Below are positions 51,995-63,442 of a DNA stretch of 64,000 nucleotides, piece by piece; the stretch's first letter is position 1; each line of letters opens with the position of its first letter. The notes under the pieces are model-generated. The model saw only the letters and a list, made by a program, of their open reading frames with translations. It was not told the DNA's origin and searched no databases. The stretch comes from Tessaracoccus flavescens (GTDB lineage: Bacteria; Actinomycetota; Actinomycetes; Propionibacteriales; Propionibacteriaceae), in NCBI RefSeq assembly GCF_001998865.1, contig NZ_CP019607.1, positions 1,612,001-1,676,000 on the forward strand. The letters run 5' to 3'. Made by a program: the position numbers and the translations under genes.

Positions 51995-53749
51995 ATGACC
52001 GAGCACATTCTGCCCAAGGCGGCAGTATCCAGGCGCTCCCTCCTGACGGGCGGGCTTGGCGTCACAGCCATGGTCGGCCTGTCCGCCTGTGGTTCAGGCA
52101 GCTCCAACACCCCCACCGCCGGAGCGCCCACTGGTGGTGGTTACGTCCCGGGGAGCGCACAACTGAAGGTCGAACTCGGCAAGGAGTTGACCGGTGTCCT
52201 CTATCCCGACGGCTACGTCGGGCCCAGGGCCCGCGCTGCCGAGAAGTTCGCCGACGGCCAGACCACATACAGGGTCGTCACGCGTAGCTTCGTCGGTCAG
52301 GACGTCGCCGGCGACAACACCTTCTCCAAGCATCTGGAGAACGCCACCGGTGTCAAGGTCAAGTATGAAATCGTTCCAGCGGGCGACGACGGCGCGCCCA
52401 AGTTGAACGCCATGATGTCCTCGGGTGACCTTCCCGATGCGTTCATGACGGGTGCTCCGTGGATGGGCGGCTTCACACGCTCACAGCTCTGGACCTACGG
52501 GCAGCAGGGGATGTTCATCGCCTTGGACGAACTGATCGACCAGTACGCCCCCGAGCTGGTGAACCTCTTCAGTCAGTTCCCGGAATTGCGCAAGGTCATG
52601 ACCGCCCCCGACGGGAAGATGTATGCGTTCCCATCGATCAACCAGTGCTACCACTGCTCCTCGAGCGGGCAGCGCACCTGGATCCACACCCCCTCGGCCG
52701 AGGCCGTCGGCGCCACGGGGGAGAGCGCCTCCACCCTTGAGGAGTTCGAGGCCTTGCTCAGGGAGTTCAAGGCCATGGGCATGATCCCCATGAGCGGTTA
52801 CATCGAGTTCCCCCCGATGTCGCTCATCGAGGCGGCATACCTCAACGTCGGCGATGATCGGCTGCGGCGCAAGGACGGCCAGATCTCGTACACCCCGATC
52901 GAGGAGGGGTGGCGCGAGGCGATGATCACGACGAACCGGCTGGTCAAGGAGGGGTTGTTGGACCCCAACGGTTTCAGCCAGACCATCGACCAGTTCAAGC
53001 GGCTGGCCATGGACCCGGCGGGCACGCGGGTGGCCGTCCTGCCCGGTCAGTCCCAGGGCGAGTTCGCCGAGATCAACTTCAGCGACCCGAACGCGAGGTT
53101 CCGCGAGTTCCAGCCGCTGAAGCCCTTCACCGGGCCCGATGGCGATGCCCACGTCGCGTGGGGCTACAATCCCGGTCACAACGTGGGTCTGGTCCTGACC
53201 AGCAAGACGCGCAACCCAGAGGAACTCATCCGTTGGGCCGACTACCAGACGGGCCTTGTCTCGACGCTCAGCATGCGTCTGGGCGAACTCGACGAGCACT
53301 GGGGCTGGGCGGTCGAGGGCGACACGGGCATTGACGACCGCCAGGCTGTCTACAAGAAGACGGGGACCCCCAGCGACGAAAACGATGCCTGGTGGGAGAT
53401 GGGTCCGTACAACCTCGTGATGGACGTCCGACACGGGGAGTCCGTCGACGACAACACCTCGATCGAGCCCAACCTGTACCGCGCCGGCAAGATGTACGAG
53501 CCCTTCGCCGCACCGGAGGAGGAGTATTTCCTGGAGCCGTTCTTCACGATCGAGCAGGCCGCCCAGGTGGGCGAGTTGAAGGTGAACCTCGACAATGCGT
53601 TCAAACAGGGCCGGGCCAACCTCGCCCTCGGCAACGCAGACCCGGCCAACGACAAGGACTGGGAGAACTACGTGAACTCGCTGAAGGGTGCAGGTCTCGA
53701 CCGCTATCTCGAGATCCTCAAGGCCGCGGACGACGCCACCAACGGCTGA
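51995..53749 (+). CDS. Extracellular solute-binding lipoprotein (LplA type)
   Basis: A 584-residue lipoprotein. Twin arginines (SRRSLLTGG, 13-14) and the lipobox LSAC with Cys32 give export and lipid anchoring. The mature part is a family 1 binding protein: KLNAMMSSGDLPDAFMTG, GQQGMFIALDELIDQYAPEL, DGKMYAFPSI, AVLPGQSQGEFAEI, SKTRNPEELIRWADY. It delivers an oligosaccharide to the two permeases upstream. The ATG at 51995 is 55 bp after the second permease. Confidence 0.92.
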   Translation: MTEHILPKAAVSRRSLLTGGLGVTAMVGLSACGSGSSNTPTAGAPTGGGYVPGSAQLKVELGKELTGVLYPDGYVGPRARAAEKFADGQTTYRVVTRSFVGQDVAGDNTFSKHLENATGVKVKYEIVPAGDDGAPKLNAMMSSGDLPDAFMTGAPWMGGFTRSQLWTYGQQGMFIALDELIDQYAPELVNLFSQFPELRKVMTAPDGKMYAFPSINQCYHCSSSGQRTWIHTPSAEAVGATGESASTLEEFEALLREFKAMGMIPMSGYIEFPPMSLIEAAYLNVGDDRLRRKDGQISYTPIEEGWREAMITTNRLVKEGLLDPNGFSQTIDQFKRLAMDPAGTRVAVLPGQSQGEFAEINFSDPNARFREFQPLKPFTGPDGDAHVAWGYNPGHNVGLVLTSKTRNPEELIRWADYQTGLVSTLSMRLGELDEHWGWAVEGDTGIDDRQAVYKKTGTPSDENDAWWEMGPYNLVMDVRHGESVDDNTSIEPNLYRAGKMYEPFAAPEEEYFLEPFFTIEQAAQVGELKVNLDNAFKQGRANLALGNADPANDKDWENYVNSLKGAGLDRYLEILKAADDATNG

Positions 53750-53768
53750 TCCGGCACGCACTCACCCT

Positions 53769-53803
53769 GCACCCACAGGCGCCACGCGGGCGTCTGTGGG
53801 TGC
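53769..53803 (+). terminator. Hairpin between binding protein and sulfatase
   Basis: GCACCCACAGGCGCC pairs with GGCGTCTGTGGGTGC with one G-U pair. It may lower read-through into the sulfatase and favour high levels of the binding protein, a common pattern in ABC operons. Confidence 0.6.
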
Positions 53804-53841
53804 TAACACTTCCAACGCCGACCGCGTCACAAGGAGTCACC

Positions 53842-55302
53842 GTGTCCACCGCCACCGCCAGGCCCAACCTGCTGTTCGTGATGTCCGACGACCATGCGGC
53901 CCACGCGATCAGCGCCTACGGCAGCGCGGTGAACCAGACACCCAACATCGATCGGATTGCCCAGGAGGGTGCGCGTCTCGACAGGGTGTTCTGCACCAAC
54001 TCAATCTGCACGCCGTCGAGAGCGACCATCCTCACCGGCACCTACAGCCACGTCAACGGCGCCTGCTCCATCTACTCGGAGCTGGACTACCGGGTGCCGC
54101 CGTACTCCCAGGTGCTGCGGGCTGCGGGGTACCAGACCGCGATCTTCGGGAAGTGGCACCTGGGCGTCTCGCCGCAGGCCAGACCTCGGGGGTTCGATGA
54201 CTGGCGCATCTTTCCTGGTCAGGGGGCCTACGTGGACCCCGTCATGTACGGTCCGGACGGCGAGGGTGTTGTCGAGGGCTATGCCACCGACATCATCACC
54301 GACCTGAGCCTCGAGTGGCTCCAGGTCAGGAACCGGGACCGGCCCTTCTGCCTCATGGTGCACCACAAGGCTCCGCACCGCCCATGGGTGCCGCATGAGC
54401 GACACCGGGACCTCTACCCCGCCGGCTCGATCCCCGAGCCTCTGACCATGTGGGACGACCACAGCGGTCGTGCAAGCGTTGTGCAAGCGGTTCGGATGAC
54501 GATCGCCGACGACCTGACCGATGCCGACATCAAGGAGACCGTTCCGGCGGAGTTGTTGGGAGCCGAGAACACACGGGAGCGGGCAGCGTGGAAGTACCAG
54601 CGCTACATGCGTGATTACCTGCAGACCGTCCAGGCCGTCGACGACGGGGTCGGCCGACTTCTCGACTGGCTCGATGCTGAAGGCTTGGCCGAGAACACCA
54701 TCGTGGTCTACACCTCGGACCAAGGCTTCTTCCTCGGAGACCACGGCTGGTTCGACAAGCGCCTGATGTACGAGCAGTCCCTTGGCATGCCGCTGGTCAT
54801 CAGGTGGCCCGCGGAGATCACCGCCGGAACCCGGTGCCAGGAGATGATCACCAACGTGGACTTCGCGGCCACGTTCCTGGACATGTGCGGGCTGGACCCC
54901 GACGTTGCGCTGCCCCACCAGCAGGGCCGGAGCTTCCGTGTCCTCCTTCGGGGAACGGACGTGCCCGACTGGCCATCAGCTGTCTACTACCGCTACTGGG
55001 AGCACGACGACCCGGAGCACCTCGCCCCAGCGCACTACGGCGTCCGCAGCGAGGACTTCAAGTACATCGTCTACTACAACGACGGACTGGGGACGCCCGG
55101 GTCGTCCGAGCGGGTCCTGCCGACCGAGTACGAACTGTTCGACCTCCGCAGGGATCCCGCCGAACTGCACAACGTCGTCGATGACCCGGACTACGCCGCC
55201 GTGAGGCTGGAGCTGGAGGCGGAGTTGGGCCGGCTGCAGGACAAGTACGCAGACGAGCCATACCAGGGACCGCAGACCCCGCGTCTGCACTGGAGCACCT
55301 GA
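53842..55302 (+). CDS. Sulfatase (formylglycine type)
   Basis: A 486-residue hydrolase of the alkaline-phosphatase superfamily. N-terminal metal site: NLLFVMSDDHAAHA. Modification motif CTPSR with Cys56, to be converted to formylglycine. Then GKWHLGV, VHHKAPHRPWVPHERHRD, and the second metal site YTSDQGFFLGDHGWFDKRLMYEQS. No signal peptide, so it is cytoplasmic. The GTG start follows AAGGAG. It probably removes sulfate from imported host-type glycans. A formylglycine-generating enzyme is not in the window. Confidence 0.92.
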   Translation: MSTATARPNLLFVMSDDHAAHAISAYGSAVNQTPNIDRIAQEGARLDRVFCTNSICTPSRATILTGTYSHVNGACSIYSELDYRVPPYSQVLRAAGYQTAIFGKWHLGVSPQARPRGFDDWRIFPGQGAYVDPVMYGPDGEGVVEGYATDIITDLSLEWLQVRNRDRPFCLMVHHKAPHRPWVPHERHRDLYPAGSIPEPLTMWDDHSGRASVVQAVRMTIADDLTDADIKETVPAELLGAENTRERAAWKYQRYMRDYLQTVQAVDDGVGRLLDWLDAEGLAENTIVVYTSDQGFFLGDHGWFDKRLMYEQSLGMPLVIRWPAEITAGTRCQEMITNVDFAATFLDMCGLDPDVALPHQQGRSFRVLLRGTDVPDWPSAVYYRYWEHDDPEHLAPAHYGVRSEDFKYIVYYNDGLGTPGSSERVLPTEYELFDLRRDPAELHNVVDDPDYAAVRLELEAELGRLQDKYADEPYQGPQTPRLHWST

Positions 55303-55314
55303 GACCGGGCGGGG

Positions 55315-57513
55315 TCAGGAAGCACGGAGCAACACACAGCGGTAAAGCCGCTTCGAGACGCCAACGGGAGCCTCGACCTCACACTCCACCACCGTCGCCC
55401 CGGACTCCAGGGTCACGGCCAGCCAGCCGTCGGCGTCGGGCTCGACGGGGATGCCGTGGACTGCCAACCGCACCGGGTGGCCGTCGACGGGCTTGAACCT
55501 GATGCGGATCCGGGCCAGGTCGTCGGGCACCCGGACCACGACGCTGTCCGCGGGCCAGGGAAGCGGTGGCACCGACAGACCTTCCGTTTCCACCGACTCC
55601 AGCGCTGCGAGGGGGGCCTGCGGGGGCTCCAGCCGGACGAAGCCCTCGACGATCAGGTCATCGGCCGCCATGGCATGGTAGGTCAACTCCTGGTTCACGC
55701 CCTGACCAGTGGCGTTACCGCGGAACTGCACTGCTGTGCAACCGCGAACGATCGCGAGCGGGCCGGAGGGGGTGGGCTCCCCCAGCGGATCAGGCCCGTA
55801 GCGGACGATCGTGTTGCCGGTGAAACTGATCCCCGAGACGGATCTGGCGTCCAGGACGGGGATGTCGGCCGACAGGAAGACGTTGTCCCGAATCACGATG
55901 CCTGAGTGCGCCGCCTTGGACGGGTCCTCGCCGGCCGCCGTGGGCTCCACGAGGATCTCGGCCTTGGCCCTGGTCGAGGTGGCGGGCCTGACGAAGACGT
56001 TGTTCCGGATCACCAGGTCCCGCACCACACTGGACTCGTACCACTGGGAGGCGTCTGCGGAGACGTAGATGGAGGCCATCTCGACGCGCTCGAAGCGGTT
56101 GTCTTCGATGACCACGGAGCCTCGGGTGGTCACGAGCATGCCCCGGGTGGCGATGGATTGGAAGCGGTTGCGACGCACCGCCACCGCCGGGTTGTAGGTG
56201 AGGTTCTCTGCGACGACTCGGCCGGGAATGGCCGCGTCGGGAAGTGGCTCGTCGAAGGTCAGGTTGACGTTCTCCAGATCAACGGAGTGGTCCTGTCCTG
56301 AGGGGCCGTGCACGTCAATGACGGTGCCAGCCCAGGGCAGGTCCAGCATCGTGTCGCGGTCCACGAGCGCCACTGTGTCGCCGGGGTGGAACAGTGGGAA
56401 CCCGCTGGTTTCGTGGTGCATGAATCTGAACGTAGCGACGGGACCGTCGACCGCCACCAGCTGGACGTAGGTGTTGTGGATGTTGATGGCGTCGTCGTGA
56501 GAGAACCCGAAGTCGTTGTCCTCTATCACGACGGTGCCTTTGTCTCCGGAGATCTGCACCAGGTCCGCGAACCCGACGGTCGTACGCCTGGACCCCGCGG
56601 GCGCGCGGAAACGCACCCCCCGCACGGTGACGGAGTCTGTCATCTGTGCGATCATCCCAAATCCGTGGAGGTAGCCGATGTCCATGTCGGCTATGACCGA
56701 GTCCTTCGCCTCCCAGAGGAGAGCGCCGGGCGTGTCGCGCATGGTGCGACGGAGCTGGAAGACCGTACCCAACGCGCTCGGGGAGCCGCCCTCGCCGTAG
56801 GTGTGGCGCAGCACACCGGGCGCGATCTCGCGCACCGAGACCAGACCGCTGCGCAGCGGGTTGGGCAAGTCCAGCATGGTGCCGCCGTGGGCCCTCCCCG
56901 TTTGCAGGTCGGTGATCTGCATGAAGTCGTAGCCGAGGTCGGGCAGCGGTACGTCCAGGGGTTCTGGGCGGTGGTAGACCCAGTGGGGCTGACCCGAGGA
57001 GCTGTCCTCGGACAGCCAGGTGACCTCCGTGCCGCAGATCTGGTAGCGGTACCCCGCGGGCACGAGCAGGTCGTGGTGGTCTGGGCCTGAGTGGATCACG
57101 GTCAGGTCGATCGCGCGGGGCGTGACCCAGTCCACTGCGAAGCCCCGGATGGAGGCGCGGCGGGTGCGGATCATCGCGAACAGTGTCTGCTGCCCGTGCA
57201 TCACCAAGGTGGCGCCTTCGCCGTCAATGGTCACGTCGCACAAGTCCTCCAGCAGGACGGCGATCCGCTTGTGGCGGTGCTCTTCGCGGCTGCCGACAGT
57301 GTTGGACACGTAGAACTCCCGCACCGGGGCATGGTCCGGGTGGACGTGGTAGACGCCCGGCGGGACGACCACGCGCTTGGGGCCGGGAACGGAGCGGGCG
57401 TGTTCGAGCGCTCGTGCGAGGGCTGGCGTGAGGTCTCCCGGATCCAGCGAGAAATCCGAGACGTCGATGAGTGTCTCATCCGGGTGGCTCGCCTCATCCA
57501 AGGGACGGTTCAC
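55315..57513 (-). CDS. Right-handed beta-helix protein, GH110-like alpha-galactosidase
   Basis: A 732-residue cytoplasmic protein (no signal). The N-terminus ([35 protein letters not shown]) is pectate-lyase-like. The central part ([27 protein letters not shown]) resembles the DDAxNIHGTY region of GH110 alpha-1,3-galactosidases, which act on blood-group B structures. Repeated short strands ([39 protein letters not shown]) show the helix coils. The GTG start overlaps the GH95 stop (GTGA), so it is the last gene of that operon. The GH110 label is recognition by pattern; other beta-helix families cannot be excluded. Confidence 0.7.
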   Translation of the reverse strand: MNRPLDEASHPDETLIDVSDFSLDPGDLTPALARALEHARSVPGPKRVVVPPGVYHVHPDHAPVREFYVSNTVGSREEHRHKRIAVLLEDLCDVTIDGEGATLVMHGQQTLFAMIRTRRASIRGFAVDWVTPRAIDLTVIHSGPDHHDLLVPAGYRYQICGTEVTWLSEDSSSGQPHWVYHRPEPLDVPLPDLGYDFMQITDLQTGRAHGGTMLDLPNPLRSGLVSVREIAPGVLRHTYGEGGSPSALGTVFQLRRTMRDTPGALLWEAKDSVIADMDIGYLHGFGMIAQMTDSVTVRGVRFRAPAGSRRTTVGFADLVQISGDKGTVVIEDNDFGFSHDDAINIHNTYVQLVAVDGPVATFRFMHHETSGFPLFHPGDTVALVDRDTMLDLPWAGTVIDVHGPSGQDHSVDLENVNLTFDEPLPDAAIPGRVVAENLTYNPAVAVRRNRFQSIATRGMLVTTRGSVVIEDNRFERVEMASIYVSADASQWYESSVVRDLVIRNNVFVRPATSTRAKAEILVEPTAAGEDPSKAAHSGIVIRDNVFLSADIPVLDARSVSGISFTGNTIVRYGPDPLGEPTPSGPLAIVRGCTAVQFRGNATGQGVNQELTYHAMAADDLIVEGFVRLEPPQAPLAALESVETEGLSVPPLPWPADSVVVRVPDDLARIRIRFKPVDGHPVRLAVHGIPVEPDADGWLAVTLESGATVVECEVEAPVGVSKRLYRCVLLRAS

Positions 57514-60197
57514 CTGGCTATCCGCTTCTGACGGCGTGACTGTTCTGCCGGGGCCACGGCCATCTCCCGGACGCTCGGCTGGTGCGACGTCACCACGCCG
57601 TTGACACTCACGTCCACCGGGGTGTCGCTTGCGCCGCGGTCCGCGACGACGTCGAAGTCCACCACCTTGCCGTCGCGCCAGCGGCAGTTGACCTGGTAGC
57701 CGCCTCGGGCGCGCAGGCCGGTGAAGGAGCCGGTGGCCCAGGCCTGGGGCAGGGCTGGTAGGAGATCGATGGTCCCGTCGTGGCTCTGGAGCAGCATTTC
57801 ACTGATCGCCCCGGTGATGCCGCAGTTCCCGTCCAGCTGGAAGGGTGGGTGGCTGGTGAACAGGTTGTCGAGGGTGTTGAAGGTCAACAACCCTCGCAGC
57901 ATGGTGCGGGCGCGTTCGGCGTCGCCGAGCCTGGCGAACAGGGCGGCGCGCCAAGGCCAGGTCCAGGAGCGGCGGCTGTCTCCGGTGACGGTGGCTGCGG
58001 TGAACGGCTCTCCGTCTATCTCGCCGGACCGGGCCTTGAGGGATACCAGCGCGGCGGTGGCGAATTCACGGTCTGCGCGAGTGATCTGCCGGCCGGGGTA
58101 GACGGCGAACAGGTGGGAGGTGTGGCGGTGGAAGTTGTGGGGATCGTCGCGGTCGTCCTGCCATTCCTGCAGTTGGCCCCAGCTCCCGACCTTGTTCGGC
58201 GCGAGGCGCTGTTGCAGACCGGCGACGATGTCCTGGTACTGGCGGTCGACGTCGAGGGCCCGGGCGCAGTCGAGATAATTCTGGAACAGGTCCCAGACGA
58301 TCTGCTGGTCGTACATGACGCCGTCCTCGCGGGGCCCGTGCTCGGGGGACCAGCCGTCGGGGGAGTAGAGCAGACCGTCGTCATGCTCGACGAGGCGATC
58401 CTCCCAGAACTCGCAGATCTCCTTGACCACCGGGTAGATGGTCCCGCGCAGGAGGTCGGCGTCCTGGTTGAAGGCCCAGTGCTCGTAGAGGTGCTGGGCG
58501 TACCAAGCGCTGGCGACCTTATTCCACTCCCACGAGTTGCCGCCGAAGATTGACTGGCTGGTGCGAGTGGTCCAGCCGCGGACGTCCTCGCCAAAGGCGT
58601 TGCGGGTGGCCACTCGCGACGGCACGGCCACTTCCTTGACGAACTCCACCAACGAGCGGTGACTCTCCGGCAGGTCGGTGGTCTCCGCAGCCCAGTAGTT
58701 CATCTGGATGTTGATGTTGGTGTGGTAGTCAGCCCCCCAGATGGGCTCATTGCTGTCGTTCCAGAGCCCCTGCAGGTTCGCGGGGAGGCCATCGGCGCGG
58801 GATGCGGAGAACGTGAGATATCGGCCGTAGTCGAACAGCAGCTGCTCGAGCGACGGATCCTCCGCCCCGTCGGCGTAGCGCCGGAGCCGCGCATCGACGG
58901 GCAACGCCAGGACTGCGGGATCAGTGGCACCCCAGTCCACCGCCACTCCGTCCATCAGCGACTTCACCCGGTCCACATGGTCAGACCGCAGCCGCTCGTG
59001 ACCGAGAGACTCGGCGGCCGCGACGGCCACAGCCGGGTCCGGGACGGCGCCGGTCCGCCAATCGGCGGAAGCGTCCAGCTTGTAGTCAGTGCGAGCGTCC
59101 AGCACCAGCGTCACCTGGCTGCAGCCCTCGAACCGCAAGGAGCTGCCATCCCGCGCCAGAGAACCACCGACCGGCAGGACACGCAGCTCGGCCCCGAACC
59201 GCAGGTCATTGGCCAGCACCGACGCGAACCGTAGCGCAGCCTCGGACTCGTCGACCTCGACGTCAACGCCCTCCTGAGCCGAGGTGAGGGCGACGGTGCC
59301 GGAGAGTCGTTCACCGGTGTAGTGCACGACGACGACGTCGGCGTCCCGGCTGGCGAAAGCCTCCCGGGTCACCGGGCCCGTCACGCCAGAAAAGCTCGTG
59401 GTGTGCACCCCCCGCTCCAGGTCCAGGACCCGGCGATAATCCACCACCGGGGTGAGGGTGCGGCTGTCCATGCCGTCAGCAATAAGGAACACCCCCGCGA
59501 GCGAAATCGCTTGGCCAGGGGTGAAACTCATCCGGTAGGACGAGTACGCGCGGCCCGCGTCCACGGGGAAGGTGTGGGAATCCCCGCGCCCGGCGAAGCT
59601 AGTCCCGGATTGGGTGTCAAGCGTGTCCCAGCTGAGGCCGTCCACAGTCGCTTCAAGGCTCCACCCCATGGGATCGCCGCCGGGGCGAAGCGAGGAGACC
59701 ACACCGTATGCGGTGACGGCGCCCGGTCTCACCAGATCGGCCTGCCACACCACCGGCTCACCGTTCCCGGTGGCTTCCCAATCAGTCTCGCGGTCGCCGT
59801 CGGCGGTGAACTCGATGCCCGCGGAGTGCCCGCTGGGGGAGTGGAGGTAGAGGTGCTCGGGCTCCGATGACCCCAGAATGGGCTCCTCGCCGAACGAGAC
59901 CACGACGTCCCCGAAGTTGAGATACGAACCGAAGCCGGTGACGCTGAGGTCGTAGCCGCTTTCGGGCTGACCGGCCAGCGCGTTGTCGTAGCCGTTCAGG
60001 CCACCCCAGAGGCTCTGCTCGTTGAACTGGATGCGATCGACGAAGGGACCGCCGAACAGCATCGCTCCGAGTCGGCCGTTGCCGATCGGCAGCGCCTGCG
60101 TCTCCCAGTCCTGCGCTGGCAGCCGGTACCACAGCGCCCTTCGCCACAGGGCCGGCTGTCCTGGGATAATTTGCTGCTCTGGGTGTGCTTCGCGCAT
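57510..60197 (-). CDS. Alpha-L-fucosidase, GH95
   Basis: An 895-residue enzyme that removes alpha-1,2-linked fucose. Start at ATG 60197 after GAAGGACG. The GH95 N-terminal domain begins [29 protein letters not shown]...FNEQSLWGG. It is interrupted at about 115-245 by a discoidin-like insert, then resumes [19 protein letters not shown]. The barrel has [66 protein letters not shown] and [23 protein letters not shown], covering the usual Asn, Glu and Asp positions. No signal peptide. It sits 26 bp after GH2. Confidence 0.93.
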   Translation of the reverse strand: MREAHPEQQIIPGQPALWRRALWYRLPAQDWETQALPIGNGRLGAMLFGGPFVDRIQFNEQSLWGGLNGYDNALAGQPESGYDLSVTGFGSYLNFGDVVVSFGEEPILGSSEPEHLYLHSPSGHSAGIEFTADGDRETDWEATGNGEPVVWQADLVRPGAVTAYGVVSSLRPGGDPMGWSLEATVDGLSWDTLDTQSGTSFAGRGDSHTFPVDAGRAYSSYRMSFTPGQAISLAGVFLIADGMDSRTLTPVVDYRRVLDLERGVHTTSFSGVTGPVTREAFASRDADVVVVHYTGERLSGTVALTSAQEGVDVEVDESEAALRFASVLANDLRFGAELRVLPVGGSLARDGSSLRFEGCSQVTLVLDARTDYKLDASADWRTGAVPDPAVAVAAAESLGHERLRSDHVDRVKSLMDGVAVDWGATDPAVLALPVDARLRRYADGAEDPSLEQLLFDYGRYLTFSASRADGLPANLQGLWNDSNEPIWGADYHTNINIQMNYWAAETTDLPESHRSLVEFVKEVAVPSRVATRNAFGEDVRGWTTRTSQSIFGGNSWEWNKVASAWYAQHLYEHWAFNQDADLLRGTIYPVVKEICEFWEDRLVEHDDGLLYSPDGWSPEHGPREDGVMYDQQIVWDLFQNYLDCARALDVDRQYQDIVAGLQQRLAPNKVGSWGQLQEWQDDRDDPHNFHRHTSHLFAVYPGRQITRADREFATAALVSLKARSGEIDGEPFTAATVTGDSRRSWTWPWRAALFARLGDAERARTMLRGLLTFNTLDNLFTSHPPFQLDGNCGITGAISEMLLQSHDGTIDLLPALPQAWATGSFTGLRARGGYQVNCRWRDGKVVDFDVVADRGASDTPVDVSVNGVVTSHQPSVREMAVAPAEQSRRQKRIAR

Positions 60198-60223
60198 CGG
60201 GGCGTCCTTCACGGGTTGGGTTC

Positions 60224-63217
60224 TCAAAGGCTCGGGCGGGGCTCTCCAGTGCGGAACTCGAGTGCCCATTGCGCCATCCTGGGCCGAAGCATGTACTCGG
60301 GGCGTACGTCTGGGCCGCAGGAGCGCGACCCGAGGCCCTGCTGCTGCACGTCCAGCCACAGATAAGTGGCCTTGGACGGCGGCAACTCGTGGGGGTGGCG
60401 GGCCTCAGCAACCTCAGGGACCGAGTGAGCCCGGAGCGTGAAGCCTGGCCGCTCCCCACCGGCCTTGAACGCGCGCATTTCGAGTCCCAGCTCCGGCAGG
60501 CGCAACTCGCGCATCCCACCCCGGTGACCGCTCTCCTGCGGAACCGCATACTGGGTGATGAGGTCCTCGATCGCTGACTCGTAGCGGCCGACGCGGGCTG
60601 CGATAGCGGAGTCGGCGTAGTTGTCGGAGGGTCCCGTGCCGAACCAGGCCGCCTGCGTGAGACCCGCTGGCAGGTCGAACCGCAGTCCGATACGCGCCCA
60701 AGTGCCTGGCCAATTCTCGGAGGGGACGGCGGTGGCGCTCATGCGGAGGCCCTCCTCGCCCAGACTCCACGTCAGTTCGACGGTAACAGCCTGACTGATG
60801 GCGGCAGGGGCGTAGCGATGGCGCACCGTGAGCAGCCCTGGGCCGGCGGTAACCGAGATGACGCGACGGTGGAGCCTGTCCAGGCCGACTTGGCGCCATT
60901 GCTCATCCCATGACGGTGCGGGCTTGCCGCCGTTCGGGTGGGTGGAGGGCTCTGCGTCGACGTAGGAGGGGAAGGCGGACAACGAGTCATTCTCGGTTGG
61001 TGCGCGGAACAGTTCCAGATGCGGTCCCGCCATCTGAACCGATCCCAACTGGATCAGGTCGCCCGAGACCGCGTCGAAACGCGCGTCGCCCAACACCCAT
61101 GCACCCTCGACCAGATCGGGTGTCTCGCCCACGGCGGCGCGCCCGAGGGGAGTGGGGTTGTCCTGCAGCAATTGCTGCGTGCTGCTGACGACGTGACCGG
61201 CGACCGCCCACGGCTCGTCCCGAGCCGAAACACATTCGAAGGTGCGCCACAGTTCACCTTGGTCCGGACGAGTGAACCCAGGGAGGGGGACGGTGCGTTG
61301 TTCCCCGGCAGGGACCGGCGGCACGTCCAGCTTCCCGGAGGCTACCTCCCTGCCATCGAGCTCATCCCGCCAGCGGAACCGAAGGTCTGCCGTGTCCCCG
61401 GCGTGTCGTCTGTTGTCCACTTCCAGCCGCCCGTCCTTCACGCGGAGCTTGATGGGAGTCACCACGGCCGCGTACTCGGTCAGCATGGGTGTGGGAGTGA
61501 AGTCCGAGAGCACCATTCCGTCGCAGACGAACGATCCGTCGTGGAGTTCCTCGCCGAAGTCGCCTCCGTAGCCGTAGAACTCCTGACCATTTTGGGTGGA
61601 GGTCCGCAATCCGTGATCGCGCCACTCCCACACGAAACCGCCGTGCCATTGCGGGAGCGTGTCGAACAGCTCCTCGTAATCGGCGACAGCGCCCGCGCCG
61701 TTGCCCATGGCGTGGAGGTACTCACACAGAATCATGGGACGCTGCGCCAGCTTTGCCGTGCGGCCTGGAGTAGCAATGTCATTTTGGCCCAAGCCGGCGG
61801 ACATCGCCCGCAGTTGTTCGAGCGTTGAGTACATGCGCGAGACGATGTCGCTGTAGCGGCCTTCGTAGTCTGACTCGTAATGCACCGGCCGTTCGGGATC
61901 GCGTGCTTTCAGCCAAGCAGCCATCGCAGCCAGGTTTTCTCCGCTGCCCGACTCGTTGCCGAGCGACCAGCTCACTATGCAGGGATGGTTCTTGTCCCGC
62001 TCGAACTGACGCTCGACCCTGTCGAGATAGGAGTCTCGCCACAGTGGATCGTCCGAGGGGTTGCCCACCCAGTTGTCGTAGACGAAACCATGGGTCTCGA
62101 GATCGCCTTCGTTGATGACCCAGAATCCCAGCTCGTCGGCAAGGTCGAAGAACTCGGGGTGAGGGGGGTAGTGGGAGGTGCGGATGGCATTGATGTTGGA
62201 TCGCTTCATCAAGAGCATCGCTTCGCGGGTCTGCTCGCGGTCGAACACGCGCCCGTGATCCGGGTCATACTCGTGCTTGTTCACCCCCCGGAGTCGGAGC
62301 TTGCGGCCGTTCACCCGCCACTCGTGGCCGACGATCTCCACGCGGCGGAACCCGACCCTGAGGTCAAGTGTTTCGACGGCGTTCGTGACCTCTGCCCGGT
62401 ACAGACGAGGCACGTCGGCGCTCCACGGCTCCACCGGCCCGACGTCGATGGGCCCCACTTCCCGGGAACTGGCGAAAGTCTGCTCCACGCCCAGCTCTTC
62501 CAACCGGACCGTGATGGGGAAGGCAGACTCGGTGGCTCGGACTTCAGGCAGGAGGCGACCCCGCTCAGCCACGGTGTCATAGTCTGCCCTCAGCCACACA
62601 TCCTCGATCCCGTGCTCGGGGCGGGAGATGAGGGTGACCGCCCGGAAGATACCGGGGAGCCACCACTGGTCCTGGTTCTCCAGGTAAGTGGCGGCGGACC
62701 ACTGATGCACCCGCACGTGCAGCACGTTCCTGCCGGGCCGCGCCTCGCTTGTGATGTCCAGCTCCTGCGCCAGCCGGCTTCCCCTGACCACACCCACACG
62801 GGTCCCGTTCAGGGAGGCGATCGCGACGGACTCGACACCATCGAAGCGCAGGTACAACTGATGGTCCAGCATCTCGTCGGAGAGCTCGAAGGTGACGCGG
62901 TAGTCGCCGGTGGGGTTGTCGTCCGGGACGTGGGGCGCATCCATCGGGAAGGGATACGACACGTTGGTGTAGATGGGTTGGCCCCATTCGGGGCGGCCCT
63001 GCAACACCCAGTGGGCCGGCACCTCGATGTCATCCCAGGCGGAGTCGTCAAACTCGACCGCCGCCACACCTTCTCCCGGCGCCGGTGGCCGCGGGGAGAA
63101 GCGGAACCGCCACGTTCCGCTCAGGTCAAGCTGGGGCGCGGTGGTGGCGACCCTCGCGCGCGGAGGAACCCGACGCCCGGACCCTGGACTCAACGAAATG
63201 ATCTCTGACATCGCCAT
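60224..63217 (-). CDS. Beta-galactosidase, GH2
   Basis: A 997-residue LacZ-type enzyme. Domains in order: sugar-binding jelly roll ([14 protein letters not shown]...), immunoglobulin-like, barrel with [17 protein letters not shown] and acid/base Glu in [14 protein letters not shown], nucleophile Glu in [16 protein letters not shown], then [11 protein letters not shown] and the C-terminal beta-galactosidase small-chain domain ([14 protein letters not shown]). Cytoplasmic. It should cut terminal beta-galactose left after fucose and alpha-galactose removal. Start ATG at 63217 after GAAGAGAG. Confidence 0.95.
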   Translation of the reverse strand: MAMSEIISLSPGSGRRVPPRARVATTAPQLDLSGTWRFRFSPRPPAPGEGVAAVEFDDSAWDDIEVPAHWVLQGRPEWGQPIYTNVSYPFPMDAPHVPDDNPTGDYRVTFELSDEMLDHQLYLRFDGVESVAIASLNGTRVGVVRGSRLAQELDITSEARPGRNVLHVRVHQWSAATYLENQDQWWLPGIFRAVTLISRPEHGIEDVWLRADYDTVAERGRLLPEVRATESAFPITVRLEELGVEQTFASSREVGPIDVGPVEPWSADVPRLYRAEVTNAVETLDLRVGFRRVEIVGHEWRVNGRKLRLRGVNKHEYDPDHGRVFDREQTREAMLLMKRSNINAIRTSHYPPHPEFFDLADELGFWVINEGDLETHGFVYDNWVGNPSDDPLWRDSYLDRVERQFERDKNHPCIVSWSLGNESGSGENLAAMAAWLKARDPERPVHYESDYEGRYSDIVSRMYSTLEQLRAMSAGLGQNDIATPGRTAKLAQRPMILCEYLHAMGNGAGAVADYEELFDTLPQWHGGFVWEWRDHGLRTSTQNGQEFYGYGGDFGEELHDGSFVCDGMVLSDFTPTPMLTEYAAVVTPIKLRVKDGRLEVDNRRHAGDTADLRFRWRDELDGREVASGKLDVPPVPAGEQRTVPLPGFTRPDQGELWRTFECVSARDEPWAVAGHVVSSTQQLLQDNPTPLGRAAVGETPDLVEGAWVLGDARFDAVSGDLIQLGSVQMAGPHLELFRAPTENDSLSAFPSYVDAEPSTHPNGGKPAPSWDEQWRQVGLDRLHRRVISVTAGPGLLTVRHRYAPAAISQAVTVELTWSLGEEGLRMSATAVPSENWPGTWARIGLRFDLPAGLTQAAWFGTGPSDNYADSAIAARVGRYESAIEDLITQYAVPQESGHRGGMRELRLPELGLEMRAFKAGGERPGFTLRAHSVPEVAEARHPHELPPSKATYLWLDVQQQGLGSRSCGPDVRPEYMLRPRMAQWALEFRTGEPRPSL

Positions 63218-63442
63218 GACTCTCTTCTCATCACCTTGAGTGGACCGGCAGCCAGACGGGTCTGCCAGCCGCGTTGCGGGAACCGTAACCGTACCATCGG
63301 GGGAACGGCGCCGAGCAGCGGACCGACCCTCGGCGGCCTTGCTGTGCTGGCTCTGGTGAGCCGCGGCGCCCCGGGTGCCGGCAGCTTACCGAACAGCCGT
63401 CTTGCCGAACCCAGCAGCACCGCTTTCGTGACGGTCGCTCCC
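63218..63442. other. Gap between GH20 and GH2
   Basis: About 225 bp without a gene. On the minus strand it contains short direct repeats around GGTACGGTTACGGTT (about 63280-63300), which might be part of a control site. No clear terminator is seen. Confidence 0.35.
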
